A DNA stretch of 64,000 nucleotides from Shewanella sp. VB17 (GTDB lineage: Bacteria > Pseudomonadota > Gammaproteobacteria > Enterobacterales > Shewanellaceae). The notes beneath the pieces are model-generated. The model saw nothing but the letters and a program-made list of their open reading frames with translations. It had not been told where the DNA came from and made no database searches. Shown piece by piece: positions 46,883 to 55,867 of this stretch. The DNA is taken from the NCBI RefSeq assembly GCF_013248905.1, contig NZ_JABRVS010000001.1:3224001-3288000 (forward strand), read 5' to 3'. The stretch's first letter is position 1. Every line of letters starts with the position of its first letter. Position numbers and translations under genes: made by a program.

Positions 46883-48406
46883 ATGAAACTAACACGTTTA
46901 GCACTGCTTCTTGTTGTCACCACATCCTCCCTTACCTCTACTCATGTTCTCGCCAATACAGTAAAATCGACACCAATGACACGTTTGTTATTTACAGCAG
47001 ATCCCCAGTTTTATACTAAAAGATCCGATATCAACGATCCAACATTAGACAAACTATCAGGTGTGATCAGTGAACTCAGGGTTAGCCAAAACAGCCCAAA
47101 TCCTATTTTGGGTCTGCTCGTGGGTGGAGATATGACACAAACCGCTCATGATACAAGCATCACAGGATGGGAGTTTCGTTTTTGGAAGGACATAATTAAA
47201 TACTATGGTGTGACAAACAAAGCCTATGAAACAATAGGAAATCACGATGAAACAACTGGCGGTGCATCAGCACCAAAAGATATTATTAAATTTATTGACC
47301 GAAACCGTCAATACTCAAGACAGAGCTATCGTCGCACAGGGGCTTTATATTCTTGGAATGTGAATGACATTCATTTTGTTGCTCTTGGTACCGGCGTTTT
47401 TTCATCAGAAAACCCGACTGTTTTTGGAGATGTAAAGAATTCAAATCAGCTGGATTTTCTACAAAACGATCTCGATTTGAACGTCGGTAATAGCCAGAAA
47501 AAAGTGGTCTTAATGTTCCATATGCCTGCTAATCATAACGATTGGAAATTAGCAGATAGAAATCGGTTTTTAAATTTAATTCAAGAATATAACATCGTTC
47601 TATTGCTCACAGGTCACACCCACTCTTGGGGAGGTGAAACCTTTGTGTCCTTACCTAATGGGCGACGCATTCCTCAAGTCACTGCACCGACATTACGAGC
47701 AGATCAAAAACCACTTGGCCAATACACAGATATTAAATTCCGTAACCAAAGCGGACCTGCTATTGAAGTCGAACTCAAACACAATAATGGTACAACAAAA
47801 TATAAAGGCACCCAAAATTTAAATTTACAAACAGATAGACTTTGGTATCCAGGGATCTCAGCTTACCAAGAGCCCAACTATAAAACTGAATACACATCAT
47901 GGAATGGCAAAAACATCGCGACCAAAGGTGTTCATTACTATAATTTTACCAATTATTCTACCAATCGATGCATTACATACAATGAGTTAATCCCCCAAAC
48001 CGGTACTCGACTTGTACAAGGAAACTGTAATATTACTGATCAGAGATCTCTGTGGTTCTGGTCTGCCAATACCCACCAAATTCATTCTAAGTTAGATTGG
48101 GATCTTTGCTGGACTTATGCTGGTAATTATCAAGGTGCTGCAATTACGCTAGAGCAATGCCGTGATAATGATAGTGATCAACGATTTAAATATATTAAAA
48201 AACATACTGATATGGATTGGGTACGCTACATACAAGCAGAAGATGATAGTCGCTATCAAGTCGATGGCTACGCCAATGGCAACACGATTGCACTGTATAA
48301 TACTCATCAAGGCAATACACAAACATGGGGGGTCAGTCATGTTCGTTATCCTGCTAATGCATTGTCCTATGCTAAGGACTCAATGCCTAGACACCAAGAT
48401 CAGTAG
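46883..48406 (+). CDS. Secreted metallophosphoesterase with C-terminal ricin-type lectin domain
   Basis: This is a 507-residue exported enzyme. A signal peptide (residues 1-25, ending VLA) precedes a calcineurin-like phosphoesterase domain with the metal motifs DPQ (Asp40), GGDMT (Asp83), GNHDE (Asn120, His121), FHMP and GHTHSW. The C-terminal 160 residues form a probable ricin-B (beta-trefoil) module. It has NRCITY, QRSLWFW, LCWTYAGNYQGAAITLEQC and a closing TQTWGV, the QxW-like repeats. This suggests a secreted phosphoesterase anchored to a sugar surface. AAGGA supports the start. It stands alone before the lipoprotein gene. Confidence 0.85.
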   Translation: MKLTRLALLLVVTTSSLTSTHVLANTVKSTPMTRLLFTADPQFYTKRSDINDPTLDKLSGVISELRVSQNSPNPILGLLVGGDMTQTAHDTSITGWEFRFWKDIIKYYGVTNKAYETIGNHDETTGGASAPKDIIKFIDRNRQYSRQSYRRTGALYSWNVNDIHFVALGTGVFSSENPTVFGDVKNSNQLDFLQNDLDLNVGNSQKKVVLMFHMPANHNDWKLADRNRFLNLIQEYNIVLLLTGHTHSWGGETFVSLPNGRRIPQVTAPTLRADQKPLGQYTDIKFRNQSGPAIEVELKHNNGTTKYKGTQNLNLQTDRLWYPGISAYQEPNYKTEYTSWNGKNIATKGVHYYNFTNYSTNRCITYNELIPQTGTRLVQGNCNITDQRSLWFWSANTHQIHSKLDWDLCWTYAGNYQGAAITLEQCRDNDSDQRFKYIKKHTDMDWVRYIQAEDDSRYQVDGYANGNTIALYNTHQGNTQTWGVSHVRYPANALSYAKDSMPRHQDQ

Positions 48407-48685
48407 TATCTGCATATAAAAACAAAAAGCTGTAATGACACATCATAGCGAGCAAAGACAGAACAGTTATCTCAATACAGGCCCCAGCTAGTCATTATCG
48501 TGATCAATCAAGTATCAGGATAATGACGAGCTAGCTTTACATAAAAACGCTTGCGAATACTAAACTGGCTATAAAGTAACACCATGATCGTAAATGGAGT
48601 TGAAATTATGTAAAAAAATAGATTTAAAGCTTGATAATCTATATGATGCGCGCTGAAAAATAACAAAAATACAAGGATCTGTAAC

Positions 48686-49885
48686 ATGTTTAAAATATCA
48701 TCGATTATCAGTCTGTTGACAGCTGTATTATTCCTCAATGGCTGTGGTGGCAGTAACAATAATAGTTCAGACACTCCCGCCGTTAACCCTCAAACTGCAC
48801 CGCAAGTTAATCCGCCTATTGAACCTCAAACTGCACCGCAAGTTAATCCGCCTATTGAACCAATTTTGCTCAAGGATATTCATTTTGTCGATGATAACTT
48901 AAAAAATTGTATTATTGATGTTGCGACCAAGCAGAAATTGACGCGAGTCAGTCAAATAACGTCACTCAGCTGCATAAGTAAAAACATAACCGACTTATCA
49001 GGTCTAGCACAGCTTAGCGCCTTAGATGATCTAGTATTAAATGGTAATCACATCACAGATTTATCCGCTGTCGCTGGGCTCTTAAAATTGCAAAGCCTGA
49101 GCGTCGCTAATAATAACATCAAAACCTTACCTGACTTATCCAACCTGAATGCATTAACATTTTTAGATTTGTCAAATAATAGTCACCTTCAAGAGTCTGA
49201 TGGGATAGATGATATTTCACCTCCGTTAAGTTCCATTAATGTCCCAAATATTGCCAACCTTGCCGATTTAACCAGCCTAATCACCTTACGTTTAGCTAAC
49301 AACCATATTATCGATATTAGCCCGCTTAGTAACAAGGTGGCCTTAGAAAGGCTTTACCTTGATCATAATCGAATCGGAGATGTTTCAGCATTGTTTAATT
49401 TAACATCATTAAACACACTTGACCTCAGCACTAATATGCTTAGCAAACAGCAGATTCCTACAATAAACAATCTGACAAAATTAACTCATCTCTCATTAGC
49501 AGATAATTATATTTTCGATATTTCTGGGCTATACAGTTTAACCTCGTTAACCTCCTTATCATTAAGCGATAACCTCAGAACTGCTACACAAGGTGAACCC
49601 CACTATTTAAAACTGGGTGTATTAGCAAATTTCACCGCGTTAACTTCACTAGAGCTGGCTAATAATTTGATTTCTGATATAAGCCCACTAGCGTCATTGG
49701 TTAAGTTAACCAGCCTTGATTTAGCTGAGAATAAAATAACTGACATCTCAGTGCTATCTGGGTTGACTCAGGCTAGGATAATTAATCTACAAGATAACAA
49801 TAACATAGCCTGTGCGGATATTGAGTTACTCATTGAAAAACTAGGAGAAACTGTGGTTGCAGCATCATCAAACTGCATAAAATAA
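48686..49885 (+). CDS. Leucine-rich-repeat lipoprotein (internalin-like)
   Basis: This is a 399-residue surface lipoprotein. The signal ends in the lipobox LNGC (Cys20). A low-complexity Ser/Asn and Pro/Gln stretch follows, with two exact copies of a 12-residue block PQTAPQVNPPIE. From about residue 85 there are many 22-residue LRRs of the internalin type with LxxLxLxxNxIxDISxL, for instance LTSLDLAENKITDISVLSGL. It is probably displayed on the cell surface to bind a protein or sugar. AAGGA stands before the ATG. The 279-base gap before it holds no certain gene. Confidence 0.9.
   Translation: MFKISSIISLLTAVLFLNGCGGSNNNSSDTPAVNPQTAPQVNPPIEPQTAPQVNPPIEPILLKDIHFVDDNLKNCIIDVATKQKLTRVSQITSLSCISKNITDLSGLAQLSALDDLVLNGNHITDLSAVAGLLKLQSLSVANNNIKTLPDLSNLNALTFLDLSNNSHLQESDGIDDISPPLSSINVPNIANLADLTSLITLRLANNHIIDISPLSNKVALERLYLDHNRIGDVSALFNLTSLNTLDLSTNMLSKQQIPTINNLTKLTHLSLADNYIFDISGLYSLTSLTSLSLSDNLRTATQGEPHYLKLGVLANFTALTSLELANNLISDISPLASLVKLTSLDLAENKITDISVLSGLTQARIINLQDNNNIACADIELLIEKLGETVVAASSNCIK
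48788..48859 (+). repeat. Tandem 36-base direct repeat in the LRR lipoprotein gene
   Basis: Two exact 36-base copies (48788-48823 and 48824-48859) lie in frame and encode the Pro/Gln-rich spacer block. Copy number could vary between strains without a frameshift. Confidence 0.93.
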
Positions 49886-49912
49886 CGCTAAATTGGTCAT
49901 AAGTGCAATATT

Positions 49913-49939
49913 CTGCCTGCAAATATCCCTTGCGGGCAG
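49913..49939 (+). terminator. Hairpin after the LRR lipoprotein gene
   Basis: A 10-bp stem with one G-T pair (CTGCCTGCAA / TTGCGGGCAG) and 7-base loop lies 28 bases after the stop, between converging genes. The tail is T-poor. Confidence 0.5.
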
Positions 49940-49996
49940 ATACATTTATACCAAGCTCCTAAAAATACAGAATTGAGTATTTTGAAGTACTGTTAT

Positions 49997-50476
49997 TTAG
50001 GTATTGGCAAACTCCTCAAGCGCTTTTCCGGATAAGCGGTAACCCACCCATTCATCTTGTGGCTTGGCACCAATGGATTGATAGAACTGGATTGCGGGTT
50101 CGTTCCAATCAAGCACACACCATTCAAATCGGCCACAACCTTCACTCACTGCAATATTCGCCAAATGTTTAAGCAGTTTTTTCCCCGCTCCGCTACCTCG
50201 CTCAGTATGAGAGATATACAAGTCTTCAAGGTACAGACCCCGCTTACCTAACCAAGTTGAATAATTAAAAAAGTACACAGCAAAACCAATCGCTACCCCC
50301 TTTTTTTCACAAATTATCGCTTTAGTCGAAGAATCTTTGCAAAAAATTGAATCTTCAATGGATAATTGAGTTGCGATCACTTCGTGTTCAGCTTTTTCGT
50401 ATTTTGCTAATTCTTTAATGAACCCTAGAATTAAACTCGCATCCGCGTGATTAGCTTCCCTTACTACAATAGACAT
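49997..50476 (-). CDS. GNAT acetyltransferase, diamine/spermidine-acetyltransferase-like
   Basis: This 159-residue enzyme has the GNAT acetyl-CoA site in ERGSGAGKKLLKHLANIA near residue 92. The LYLEDLYISHTERG segment and RFEWCVLDWNEPAIQFYQSIGA match the diamine (SSAT/thialysine) acetyltransferase subgroup, so polyamines or similar amines are plausible substrates. AAGGAG before the ATG is strong. It is the first of three GNAT genes in this stretch, all on the minus strand. Confidence 0.85.
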   Translation of the reverse strand: MSIVVREANHADASLILGFIKELAKYEKAEHEVIATQLSIEDSIFCKDSSTKAIICEKKGVAIGFAVYFFNYSTWLGKRGLYLEDLYISHTERGSGAGKKLLKHLANIAVSEGCGRFEWCVLDWNEPAIQFYQSIGAKPQDEWVGYRLSGKALEEFANT

Positions 50477-50577
50477 TGATACTCCTTGTTAACTCTTACA
50501 TCGATTAACGGGCAAGATAACATATTTTCGTTAGCATGATGAATCAACTCAGGTTAGCTCACTGAATAACGCCAATT

Positions 50578-50997
50578 CTAGATGAATTTACACATCCCAT
50601 TACCTAATGAATCATTTGGCCTTTCTGTATATCCAAAGCGAGCATAAAATTCTTCTTTTCCCTTTGCAGCGAGAAGAGCCACCGTTGCACCTTTCTTTGC
50701 AACGACAGATAAATATTTTTCTATTTCAAACATTAACCCATTACCAATACCTTGTTTTTGATAATCAGGATCAACAATGACATCTTGAACATAGAAATAC
50801 ATGAAACCATCACCAACCACCCGAGCCATTCCGATAACTTGGGATTTATCGCGGATAACGACGTGAAATAAGGAATTTTTCAAGCTCATTTTGGCCATTT
50901 CAACATCTGCTTCTCCCCAGCCGACTTTATTCCTCAAATTTAAAAATGCCTGCACAGATGGGGATTCTAACGTCGTAATATACTTTCCTAAATTCAT
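50578..50997 (-). CDS. GNAT-family N-acetyltransferase, unknown substrate
   Basis: This is a 139-residue small acetyltransferase. The CoA-binding loop reads DYQKQGIGNGLMFEIEKYL near residue 78, and FYARFGYTERP near residue 112 is the usual closing motif. It is a full-length, single-domain GNAT with no extra regions. The target, a small molecule or protein, cannot be read from sequence. AAAGGT stands 7 bases before the ATG. It lies 101 bases from the SSAT-like gene on the same strand. Confidence 0.88.
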   Translation of the reverse strand: MNLGKYITTLESPSVQAFLNLRNKVGWGEADVEMAKMSLKNSLFHVVIRDKSQVIGMARVVGDGFMYFYVQDVIVDPDYQKQGIGNGLMFEIEKYLSVVAKKGATVALLAAKGKEEFYARFGYTERPNDSLGNGMCKFI

Positions 50998-51131
50998 TGT
51001 CAGTACCTTTTACCTTAACGCTTTGTTACATCACTCATTTGCAAATAAGCATTAAATCGATAGTTAAACCAGAATGAATTTATGGCATGGTTTTAAATAA
51101 AACCGTAAACTTATCAGTCATTCGTTGATGC

Positions 51132-51485
51132 TCAACTCTTGTATCTAGCACATTTATATTTCAACAACCAAACCAAACCAGACCAGCCATCGGCCGACTT
51201 TTCAGCAATAACCAGTGCATGTTGAGTTTCATTGGCCACTGCAAGTAACCCTGTATTTGACCAAATGGCACTTTTTCCCACAGGTAGGTACTCACCGGTT
51301 GCTTGATTATGATTGGCCATGGTAACCAGCATATTATATTCTTGAGCATAATTTTTCATAGCGGCCGTATAAGCTTCATACCCCCCTTCGGTGATCATGA
51401 CTCCCGCAGTATAAACCCCTGCACCGATATTAGCGCAATATTTTACGTGTTCTGGGTGATTGGTATCGGCACAAATGGCATTCAT
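51132..51485 (-). pseudogene. Truncated carbon-nitrogen hydrolase (nitrilase superfamily), C-terminal part
   Basis: The 117-residue frame starts with MNAICADTNHPEH, which matches the segment with the catalytic Cys of nitrilase-superfamily amidases, and continues with family-like sequence (YNMLVTMANHNQATGEYLPVGKSAIW). About 120 residues that would carry the catalytic Glu and Lys are missing, and I see no remains of them upstream. So this is a decayed gene. A good ribosome site (AAGGATGTTAG) nevertheless stands before the ATG, so a short peptide might still be made. Confidence 0.75.
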
Positions 51486-51635
51486 CTAACATCCTTGTGT
51501 GTCCACATTCATTAATAAGCTCCAGCTGATAGCGATAAAAAAGGGTTAATTAAGCCATGATTTGTAGACTTAATAACGCACTTTATCACGACCTTAAAAC
51601 GATGAAATACCACGGCCACATTGATTAACCTGTGC

Positions 51636-52082
51636 TCAAATATTGACATACAACCTCAGCATATCTTGGTGTTGTATGCCGTTTTCATAAATGGGCTTTG
51701 CATAATGTGTCAAAAAATGATTTTTAATCACCGAGTCCACTCTAAAACCCGCACGCTGATAAAATGTCAGTTGATAGCCAAAGCTACCAGTACCCAATAC
51801 AACACGCTGTGCACCTTTTAACTTTAACTGTGACAAGGTAAACGCCAATAGCGTAGAGCCAATACTCTGACCTTGAAATTGAGGTAAAACAGCGATATTA
51901 AACAGCTCTACCTCATCATCAGTGACTGGTTTAACGATTGATGCGCCAACAATCGTGTCGGCCTCAATCGCAACAAAACACCATGAGTCGCTCAAGTAAT
52001 TTCGAATAGTGTCTTCACAAGGGTCTGCTTCCAGCAATAGCGCCATAGGGACTAGACTCGGCGCACACTCAATGTATTCCAT
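51636..52082 (-). CDS. GNAT-family N-acetyltransferase, unknown substrate
   Basis: This 148-residue acetyltransferase has AVLPQFQGQSIGSTLLAFTLSQLKLKG near residue 75 for acetyl-CoA and FYQRAGF near 110. The tail with NHFLTHYAKPIYENGIQHQDMLRL resembles a subgroup of small bacterial GNATs with a His/Tyr-rich end, E. coli YesJ-like by memory. It is preceded by the OsmC-YcaO gene end at 52135, 53 bases away. Both are on the minus strand, so cotranscription is possible. Confidence 0.85.
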   Translation of the reverse strand: MEYIECAPSLVPMALLLEADPCEDTIRNYLSDSWCFVAIEADTIVGASIVKPVTDDEVELFNIAVLPQFQGQSIGSTLLAFTLSQLKLKGAQRVVLGTGSFGYQLTFYQRAGFRVDSVIKNHFLTHYAKPIYENGIQHQDMLRLYVNI

Positions 52083-52134
52083 GACTTTATACCTTACTTC
52101 CTTTTACGGTAACGCTCAAAAAATAGCAGAAAAA

Positions 52135-54321
52135 CTAACGCGATACGCTAGCTTGACGCGCTTGGTGTAGTTTTTTATAACTTTCAATCAATCTTAGGTG
52201 TGGCTCTATGCCTTCTAGCTGCATGCTAGTTTTCGTCAGGCCGAAGAACTTGATCTCCCCCGTGACAGAGCCAACCACATTATCCATGATCTCTTTGCCA
52301 AACATTCTATTGAAGTTATGGGTAAAATGTTCAATGGCTAGCGCTTCATCTAAGCTCACCTCAAGCACGGCATGGACCGCTTGATAGAATAAACCCCGTT
52401 CAACTGTATTGTCGTTGTATTGTAAGAATTCGCCAACAAGCTCAATGGCGTCTTCATGTTCACCTAAAGCCAGATAAATCAGAATTTTCAGTTCAATAAT
52501 GGTTAACTGTCCCCACACGGTGTTTTCATCAAACACAATGCCAATGAGCGTGGGAATATCGGTGTAATTATCTAACTGACTCTCTTCTAAACGAGCAGCT
52601 AAACCGACGAGTTCATCGTCTTTTAATCCATGTAAATTTAAAATATCTTCACGATAATCGAGGGCTTTATTGGTGTTGTCCCAAATAAGATCATCAACAG
52701 GATACACTTCAGAATAATCAGGCACTAAAATGCGACACACAGCAGCCCCTAATTCATTAAATTCGGCCACATACACTTCTTTGCCCAATGTTTCTAAAAT
52801 ACCAAATAAACGGCTAGACTCTTCCTGATTACTGCCAGAGAAATCCCACTCACAAAAGTCATAATCATGATCGCTACTAAAAAAGCGCCAAGAAATAACC
52901 CCAGTAGAATCAATAAAATGTTCAACAAAATTTTCAGGCTCTGTGACAGTCATGCTATTAAAGGTCGGTTTAGGCACATCGTTTAACCCTTCAAAGCTGC
53001 GACCTTGTAACAGCTCAGTCAAACTACGCTCTAACGCCACTTCAAAGCTTGGATGGGCACCAAAAGAAGCGAACACCCCACCCGTTTTTGGATTCATCAG
53101 CGTGACACACATGACGGGGAATTGACCACCTAGCGAGGCATCTTTCACTACCACAGGAAAGCCTTGCGCTTCCAAGCCATGAATGCCGGCCAAAATTTCA
53201 GGATACTTTTCTAGTACGTTCATCGGTACGTCTGGTAAGACAATTTCTTGTGCAATAATTTGCTTTTTAACGGCGCGCTCAAAAATTTCTGATAAGCATT
53301 GTACTTGGGCCTCAGGCAAATTATTCCCCGCACTCATGCCATTACTCAAAAATAAATTTTCGATTAAATTAGAGGGGAAATACACGGTTTCGCCGTCAGA
53401 GCGACGAACATAAGGGATCGTACAAATACCACGATCAGCACGACCGGAATTGGTATCAATCAAGTTTGAACCGCACAGCTCACCATCTGGATTATAAATA
53501 TCGACACAATATTCATCTAACATGCCAGCTGGCAGGGCATCATCTTCTGTTAACTGAAACCATTTTTCATTGGCGTAATGCACAAACTCACTGTTGGCGA
53601 GCTCTGTACCAAAAAATTGATCATTATAGAAAAAATTACAGTTTAGCCGCTCAATAAACTCACCTAAAGCCGAACACAGTGCGCTCTCTTTACTGGCACC
53701 TTTACCATTGGTGAAACACATAGGCGATGCCGCGTCACGGATGTGCAACGACCACACATTGGGCACGATGTTGCGCCATGATGATATTTCTATTTTCATG
53801 CCCAGGGAGGCTAACATGTCAGTCATGTTCGAAATGGTTGTTTCAAGTGGCAGATCTTTCCCCAGAATATAGGTACTTTCAGCATCAGCACCTTGCCCCA
53901 TCAGCAGAGTATTAGCATCTGCATCGAGATTTACAACCGTTTCAATGTTAAACTCGGGGCCGGTTTGAACGACCTTTTTCACCGTACAGCGATCGATTGA
54001 ACGCAAGATCCCGGTGCGATCTTTCTCTGAAATATCCTCAGGCAGTTCTACCTGAATTTGGAAAATTTGGTTATAGCGATCTTCAGGATCAATAATATTG
54101 TTTTGTGACAGCCTGATGTTATCTGTTGAAATATCTCGGGCTTTACAATATACCTTGATAAAATAGGCCGCACAAAGAGCGGACGATGCTAAGAAGTAAT
54201 CAAAAGGGCTGGGGGCTGAGCCATCACCTTTGTAGCGAATAGGCTGATCAGCAGTGACCGTAAAATCATCAAACTTGGCTTCCAGTCTAAGATTATCGAG
54301 AAAATTAACTTTGATTTCCAT
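52135..54321 (-). CDS. OsmC-YcaO fusion protein
   Basis: This 728-residue protein joins an OsmC domain (residues 1-135) to a full YcaO-type region. The OsmC part has both peroxidatic cysteines (Cys50 in SALCAAYF, Cys112 in DRCTVKKV). The rest matches E. coli YcaO, with FTNGKGASKESALCSALGEFIERL near 210, GICTIPYVRRSDGETVYFP, and CLSEIFERAVKKQIIAQEI. YcaO in E. coli is a possible helper of RimO in ribosomal protein S12 beta-methylthiolation. The fusion is known in marine gammaproteobacteria. I used the ATG at 54321; the longer frame to 54351 is also open. Confidence 0.93.
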   Translation of the reverse strand: MEIKVNFLDNLRLEAKFDDFTVTADQPIRYKGDGSAPSPFDYFLASSALCAAYFIKVYCKARDISTDNIRLSQNNIIDPEDRYNQIFQIQVELPEDISEKDRTGILRSIDRCTVKKVVQTGPEFNIETVVNLDADANTLLMGQGADAESTYILGKDLPLETTISNMTDMLASLGMKIEISSWRNIVPNVWSLHIRDAASPMCFTNGKGASKESALCSALGEFIERLNCNFFYNDQFFGTELANSEFVHYANEKWFQLTEDDALPAGMLDEYCVDIYNPDGELCGSNLIDTNSGRADRGICTIPYVRRSDGETVYFPSNLIENLFLSNGMSAGNNLPEAQVQCLSEIFERAVKKQIIAQEIVLPDVPMNVLEKYPEILAGIHGLEAQGFPVVVKDASLGGQFPVMCVTLMNPKTGGVFASFGAHPSFEVALERSLTELLQGRSFEGLNDVPKPTFNSMTVTEPENFVEHFIDSTGVISWRFFSSDHDYDFCEWDFSGSNQEESSRLFGILETLGKEVYVAEFNELGAAVCRILVPDYSEVYPVDDLIWDNTNKALDYREDILNLHGLKDDELVGLAARLEESQLDNYTDIPTLIGIVFDENTVWGQLTIIELKILIYLALGEHEDAIELVGEFLQYNDNTVERGLFYQAVHAVLEVSLDEALAIEHFTHNFNRMFGKEIMDNVVGSVTGEIKFFGLTKTSMQLEGIEPHLRLIESYKKLHQARQASVSR

Positions 54322-54502
54322 TGCATTAAGTCCAGAGTCGTGCGCTATCAAATGAGTTGTCTTGATAGGGGAGTAAACGTATTTTATCGCGGTAGTCTGC
54401 CACGTTCAACGCTTAAGTGCACCCTCTATACTTAAGTTTTTAGCGTTAGCATGAGAGTAAAGCTAAGGCTTACCAATTGATCATATGTTTATGGCTGATA
54501 CG

Positions 54503-55771
54503 CTAACTTTTCGTTATTTTGGCTAAGAAGAAATCAACTTGTTTTTCTAACATTTGAGCCTCTTCAGCTAACTGCCTTGTTGTCATTTCTACCAGATCGG
54601 TTTTTTCACGTTGTTTTTTTACTGCTTTTTCTATTTTTAATGAACCTGCATGCACTTCTTGCAATGCATTATTTGATTGAAGAATTTTAGTTTCAATATT
54701 AGTAGAAACAGTATTGATATTTTCAGCCATATTGAAGACTTCTTTGGTCGAATTAGAAGTTTGTGAAGATAAGCTTTTCACTTCATCTGCAACAACAGCA
54801 AAGCCACGCCCATTTTCACCTGCTCTCGCCGCTTCAATAGCCGCATTTAATGCTAATAAATTAGTATGTGTTGCTATATTGCTAATATTTGTTGCTACTG
54901 TCTGAATCTCTTGAGTTGATGTCTTTAAACGTTCAGAATCTTCATTAGCTGAATTTAATTTAGATAATGACTCATCAATTTCATTTTTTGTTCTTCGACA
55001 TTCTAACTCAATATTAGAAATATCTGACTTTAATTGTGTACAAGATTCTGACATATTAGTTAAAGAACTCATTATTTTCATAACAGCTCCCTTCACTTCC
55101 AGTTCAAATGTTTTTGCTAATTTTTCTTTTTCAATAATATTATCGAAATGATAAAATGCATGACTGATTTCTTTACCTACAAAATCTGTTACTTTAAGCA
55201 CCATATTATTTATATTATTTTTTTCATTGTTAAAAAACTCAAAAATAGCGCGCACTTCACCATCGTGTCTATCTAATACTGGAAATGCAAAACAACCATG
55301 CACATTATTTTTTTTAGCGGGTACCGCCCGAATAAAACCTGGTAATACCGTCACATCTTTCACTGTTAAGCTATCTTTAGATTCTATAACCTGACCGATT
55401 AATCCTTTACCTTTAACAAATTGTGTATTTTCTGATATTTTTTTGAATTCTGCTATATTATTAACATCGATAGAAGAAGAGGTAAACCAGCAATGACACG
55501 ATCTAGCTGTCAATACATCATCTTCAATATTAACGATATAAGCATGTCCAATAGGCCAATCTGCATAATGACATATATATTGTAGCGCTAAAGATATACA
55601 GTCATTAATGTTATTTGACTGATTAATAATATCGGTAACTGAATTAAGTAAACTCATCAATGCCAATGCTTTATTTTGCTCAATTTCTTCTATTTTATTT
55701 TTTGTCTCTGCTTGAGCTAACTCCACAGTTTGATCTACTTTATACTTAGACATAAATGAGTTAAAAAACAT
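54503..55771 (-). CDS. Soluble chemoreceptor with GAF domain
   Basis: This 422-residue protein has no membrane segment or signal peptide. After a short coiled coil (19-45) an N-terminal GAF domain spans about 50-205, with DWPIGHAYIV and KGKGLIGQVIES. The C-terminal half is a chemoreceptor signalling hairpin with ATHTNLLALNAAIEAARAGENGRGFAVVADEVKSL. It is cytoplasmic, so it must sense something inside the cell, as GAF domains can bind small ligands, haem or nucleotides. GGAG stands 9 bases before the ATG. It lies 97 bases after the LuxI-type gene on the same strand. Confidence 0.9.
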   Translation of the reverse strand: MFFNSFMSKYKVDQTVELAQAETKNKIEEIEQNKALALMSLLNSVTDIINQSNNINDCISLALQYICHYADWPIGHAYIVNIEDDVLTARSCHCWFTSSSIDVNNIAEFKKISENTQFVKGKGLIGQVIESKDSLTVKDVTVLPGFIRAVPAKKNNVHGCFAFPVLDRHDGEVRAIFEFFNNEKNNINNMVLKVTDFVGKEISHAFYHFDNIIEKEKLAKTFELEVKGAVMKIMSSLTNMSESCTQLKSDISNIELECRRTKNEIDESLSKLNSANEDSERLKTSTQEIQTVATNISNIATHTNLLALNAAIEAARAGENGRGFAVVADEVKSLSSQTSNSTKEVFNMAENINTVSTNIETKILQSNNALQEVHAGSLKIEKAVKKQREKTDLVEMTTRQLAEEAQMLEKQVDFFLAKITKS

Positions 55772-55867
55772 AAATTAACGCTCCAAATAATCGATGTTGT
55801 TCGATACTTATCAGTTAAAAATAATGAATATTTAAGTAGTCTAGCTGAATTATCTGATCATCAGCAC

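Noticed and set aside
48508..48774. Minus-strand frame of 88 codons before the LRR lipoprotein gene
   Set aside because: It overlaps the lipoprotein start region, has no ribosome binding site at either start, and the ATG at 48687 is only the palindrome partner of the lipoprotein ATG.
49997..52082. Possible integron cassette array (several small enzyme genes in a row)
   Set aside because: All genes are small GNATs, but I found no attC-like sites between them and no integrase.
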